NCBI GenBank assembly: GCA_018136815.1
Contig: CM030939.1
Location: 4,271,419 to 4,335,418 of the forward strand
DNA from: Isochrysis galbana
Taxonomy: Eukaryota; Haptophyta; Isochrysidales; Isochrysidaceae
Direction: 5' to 3'
Length of the DNA: 64,000 bases
The translations under genes and the position numbers were made by a program. Within the stretch, counting starts at the first letter, position 1. Every line of letters starts with the position of its first letter. The notes below the pieces were generated by a model that saw only the letters and a program-made list of their open reading frames with translations, was not told where the DNA came from and did no database searches. Below are positions 61,501 through 64,000 of this stretch, piece by piece.

Positions 61501-64000
61501 CGCGGCGCAGCCTATCGGACCGGCCTTCCCTTAGCTCGACTGAGGCTACCGCATACGAGCCGTGGTCGGCTCTTCATCGTTATGAGAGGGGGAGGGAATC
61601 TAGTGAAGTTTCTTCCGACCCCGTTGTTTCCCGTCCAGCTACTCCCGAGTCAGACAACCACGAAGACCAAAAAGAAACCCACGATAACCACGACAACGAC
61701 ACGCCACTCTACGCCTCCGAGTCTACTCTCCACGACCCATTCTCTCCATGGACCGCCCCGCCTCCGGCACGCGCGAGCTCGCCGCGTCCGACGACGCCGA
61801 CGACTCTCCGGAAGCGGCGCCAACAATGGCAAGCATTCGGAGTGAACGGGGACCAGAAATGGTCCAACGTCACGCTCGAAACCGCTGACGAAATAAGAGC
61901 GCAAGCTCTAGCCGGACGAGGCGCCGACGAGGAATCCAACCTCGCCGCTGCCGTCCGAGCGCCGATCGAGTTCGTGGAAGCCAAAGGCATCCGCGCCGAA
62001 GAGCTAGCCTCATTAGTTCGAAGACCCAAGACAGAAGCCCAAGCTCGTCTCGAGAAAGACTGGGAAAAGATGTCCGACCACCCGAGGCACCCCACCGACA
62101 AGAGAGGCCTGGGATACACTAGTCCCAAGCTATCACCCTGCACCGCTACCAACGAGGACGACGCCTCTAGACCCTCTGCCACGATAGCGGCAGTCGGATT
62201 ACCCGAAGAGACGACGATCACCACGACGACGAATTCACCCGAGCAACCACGCTGTCGACCAACCCCGTCCCCGTCCGACACCATCGCACACGTGACCGCG
62301 CACCGACCGGATAGCGTCGTGGATACCCTACCATCTGCCTACCCAAGGCATTGCCTATATGTTCGAGACCTAGTGGTCTGCCGCTCCGGCGAGGCTACCG
62401 GCAAAGAAGGAGTTATCTTAGCCGACTCCGCTCTCACGGTCAACAGCACACTCGCTGACACCGGAGCTGGCCCGTCGGTCGTGACCACTTCCCTCTTGTC
62501 CAGCCTACCCAAAGACGCATGCGTCGAGCGGCTGCCACAAGCCGTAGTGACACCGCTTCACGGTCCGGACGGCCTGCCTCTTATCACGCGAGGCAAGGCT
62601 CGAATCGTCTTCTCCGTCGGTGGATTTCTCTTTCGTCATACGTTCATGGTGATTGAAGGCAACCCGATGCTGCTGCTCGGGAACGACTTCTTAGCCACGC
62701 ACGCCGCTTCGATTCAGCTCGCCTCCGACAGCGCGGACGGCTCTATCACCCTCGGTGCTCCATCCACGGTGGCTCCTCTTGAGGTTAATGGCAGTCCAAG
62801 CCCCGACGCCCCGCCGATCTTTCGCGTCTCGACGTCACCGATAGCGATGGTCCCTGTCAGCCTGACTTGTGCACAAGTCTGTCCGACCTCCGCGAACCCA
62901 ATTACGACTGACTTCTTCCGAGGGCCTCAGGCCGCCGAAAACGACAACCAGCTAGTCTCCGAGCCTCTCTTCAACACGGCCGATGAGTTTGCCGCCAAAG
63001 CGCCGGCATCATGTGGCTCCGAGTACCTCCTATATACCCACGAACCTATCACGATCCCGGCCTATCATCGGGCAACGTTTCACGTCCGAATTCCACTAGC
63101 TCTTCGAGAACACGAAGATTGCGCCATGCTCGTGGACCGACTACCTACGCGTGAAACGATCGATAGCTCTCCTCTCGTCATCCCTCAAGTAGAGAGGCCG
63201 AACTCCAACCACACCATCGCGATTACGGTGGTCAATACTGACCCCAAACCTCTACATCTTCCGTCGTTCCATCCTGTAGCTTCGTTACAGGTTCGATTCA
63301 AGATTCACGCTGGAACTTATCGCCGCGTCGGTGACGTTAACTCGCCGGATGTGATTGAGTCGCTCGACGAGGACCAATGTAAGCTCCTCGAGGCAGCCAA
63401 GATCGACCCCGAGGGCCGTCTCTCGATGCCCCAACGTGAACAAGTTCGTCGTCTACTGGCCCGACGTATCGCTGCTTTCGCAATTGACCCGACCAACCCG
63501 AATCACACTCACGTGATGGAGGTAGAGCTACCGCTCAACCCCGGAGCCGAAGCTCACCGCCACGCACCGTCTAGAGTTGGACGAGAGGGTGAGAAGATCA
63601 TAGAGGACGAAGTTTGCAAGATGGAGTCCGCGGGCATCATTAGGAAATCAAATTCGTCGTGGGCCTCTCGAGTCGTGCTAGTCACTAAGAAGGATGGCTC
63701 CGTACGTTTCTGCGTAGATTATCGCGACGTCAACTCCAAGCTTCGTCTAGAGGACAGCCCTCTTCCCCTCACGGTAGAAGCCATCGACCGATTGTCGTCC
63801 GGCCAAGGCAACCTTGATTCTCTATTCCTTTGCACCCTGGACCTGGCATCTGGTTTCTGGGGTATACCGATCAAAGAGTCCGATAAACATATCACCGCGT
63901 TCACTACTCATCGCGGCAAGTACGAGTTCAATTACTTGCCTTTTGGTGTTCAATCCGGTCCCTCGTATATGTGCCGCCTCATGGACGCCGTTCTCGGTGG
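58542..64000 (+). CDS. Pol of the Ty3/gypsy element: linker, methyltransferase-like domain, protease, reverse transcriptase (partial)
   Basis: 1,819 codons without a stop, in the gag frame, cut by the window edge. Residue numbers count from 58542. 1-765: Ser/Pro/Glu-rich linker with ESESESE runs and two GG(V)FTFGP motifs. ~770-966: methyltransferase-like domain. ~1050-1200: basic/acidic region (KRRQQWQAFGVNGDQKW...). ~1305: aspartic protease with ADTGAGPSVV (Asp at 62457) and LLLGNDFL (62670). ~1675 to the end: Ty3-type reverse transcriptase with WASRVVLVTKKDGSVRFCVD, TLDLASGFWGIPI (first catalytic Asp at 63840) and LPFGVQSGPS. The YxDD box is outside the window. The product would act in element particles and the nucleus. 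Confidence 0.85.
60849..61440 (+). other. Cytosine-C5 DNA methyltransferase-like domain inside pol
   Basis: About 195 residues. A motif I-like AdoMet-binding stretch (VLVVGETSGVVSSMFLLAGA, then CDLYP) is followed by GWDLVIAHPPCTYLS, a motif IV-like Pro-Cys with the candidate catalytic Cys at 61029-61031. Next is VAVENPRMH (motif VI-like Glu-Asn at 61155-61160). A region QPWEHGTGHQKATGLYL...LPPLQPT, in the place of target recognition, follows. The final block is SRTYVGVAGAMATHW, motif X-like. The order and several whole phrases match a family I know from bacteria and phages, usually annotated as DNA cytosine methyltransferase. All key positions appear intact. Which base or site it would modify cannot be told. 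Confidence 0.78.

Larger units (their letters stand above)
54820..64000 (+). mobile_element. Ty3/gypsy LTR retrotransposon with a captured methyltransferase-like domain (right end outside the window)
   Basis: Upstream DNA from ~54820 is shared with the window start (1-60), and 55370-55790 with 12250-11770. These mark the LTR/leader region, though LTR ends and primer-binding site were not identified. Gag (55773-58541) is followed in the same frame, after one UAG, by pol (58542 to the edge) with linker, methyltransferase-like domain, aspartic protease and the start of reverse transcriptase. RNase H, integrase and the 3' LTR must lie past 64000. Apart from the UAG there are no breaks in over 8 kb, so the copy is probably young. 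Confidence 0.85.

Noticed and set aside
61582-62284. Short plus- and minus-strand ORFs inside the pol region
   Set aside because: Shadow frames of the continuous pol frame that runs from 58542 to the window end.

Overview
The window is nuclear DNA of a unicellular eukaryote. The genes have GT-AG introns of about 80-310 bp, and the DNA is GC-rich, repeat-rich and full of transposon remains. Two predicted proteins (15927-16433 and 52481-53206) begin with a signal peptide whose likely cleavage site is followed directly by Phe (ALA|FSSP and PA|FEA). This resembles the ASAFAP-type plastid-entry motif of algae with a red-lineage secondary plastid. I therefore infer a photosynthetic protist (stramenopile, haptophyte or cryptophyte type). 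The species cannot be named from the sequence.

Layout. 1-1240: decayed hAT transposase end and a dispersed repeat. 1451-2889: three-exon glucosidase-II-beta-like ER lectin with an added ShK-type domain. 3.5-8.4 kb: LTR-like leader, 5'-truncated LINE tail, 205-bp tandem repeat. 8480-10927: HET-like/ankyrin protein. 11.7-14.5 kb: retroelement fragments on the minus strand. 15927-16433: MIF-family protein. 20964-24947: intronless 1,327-aa protein of unknown function. 25245-26072: foldback element. 26688-27323: DsbA-like thioredoxin-fold protein. 27-30 kb: C-rich and repeat DNA. 30589-33333: six-exon papain-family cysteine peptidase. 34-39 kb: repeats, a 100-base assembly gap and minisatellite. 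39226-43868: membrane-protein gene split by a complete hAT transposon. 44167-46980: divergent pair of leucine-rich-repeat genes. 48355-48800: two-exon NDUFS6-like complex I subunit. 49-52 kb: repeats. 52481-53206: secretory or plastid-targeted membrane protein. 54.8-64 kb: long Ty3/gypsy retrotransposon running off the right edge.

The most notable feature is that retrotransposon. Gag (55773-58541) ends in a single in-frame UAG, and the same frame then stays open for more than 1,800 codons to the window end. Between Gag and the aspartic protease/reverse transcriptase lies a Ser/Pro-rich linker and then a domain (60849-61440) with the order of motifs of a cytosine-C5 DNA methyltransferase, most like a family I know from bacteria and phages. 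A second notable case is the hAT element at 39514-43063. It has perfect 21-bp inverted ends and an 8-bp target duplication, and conceptual removal with one duplication copy restores an open reading frame across the insertion point in the host gene.
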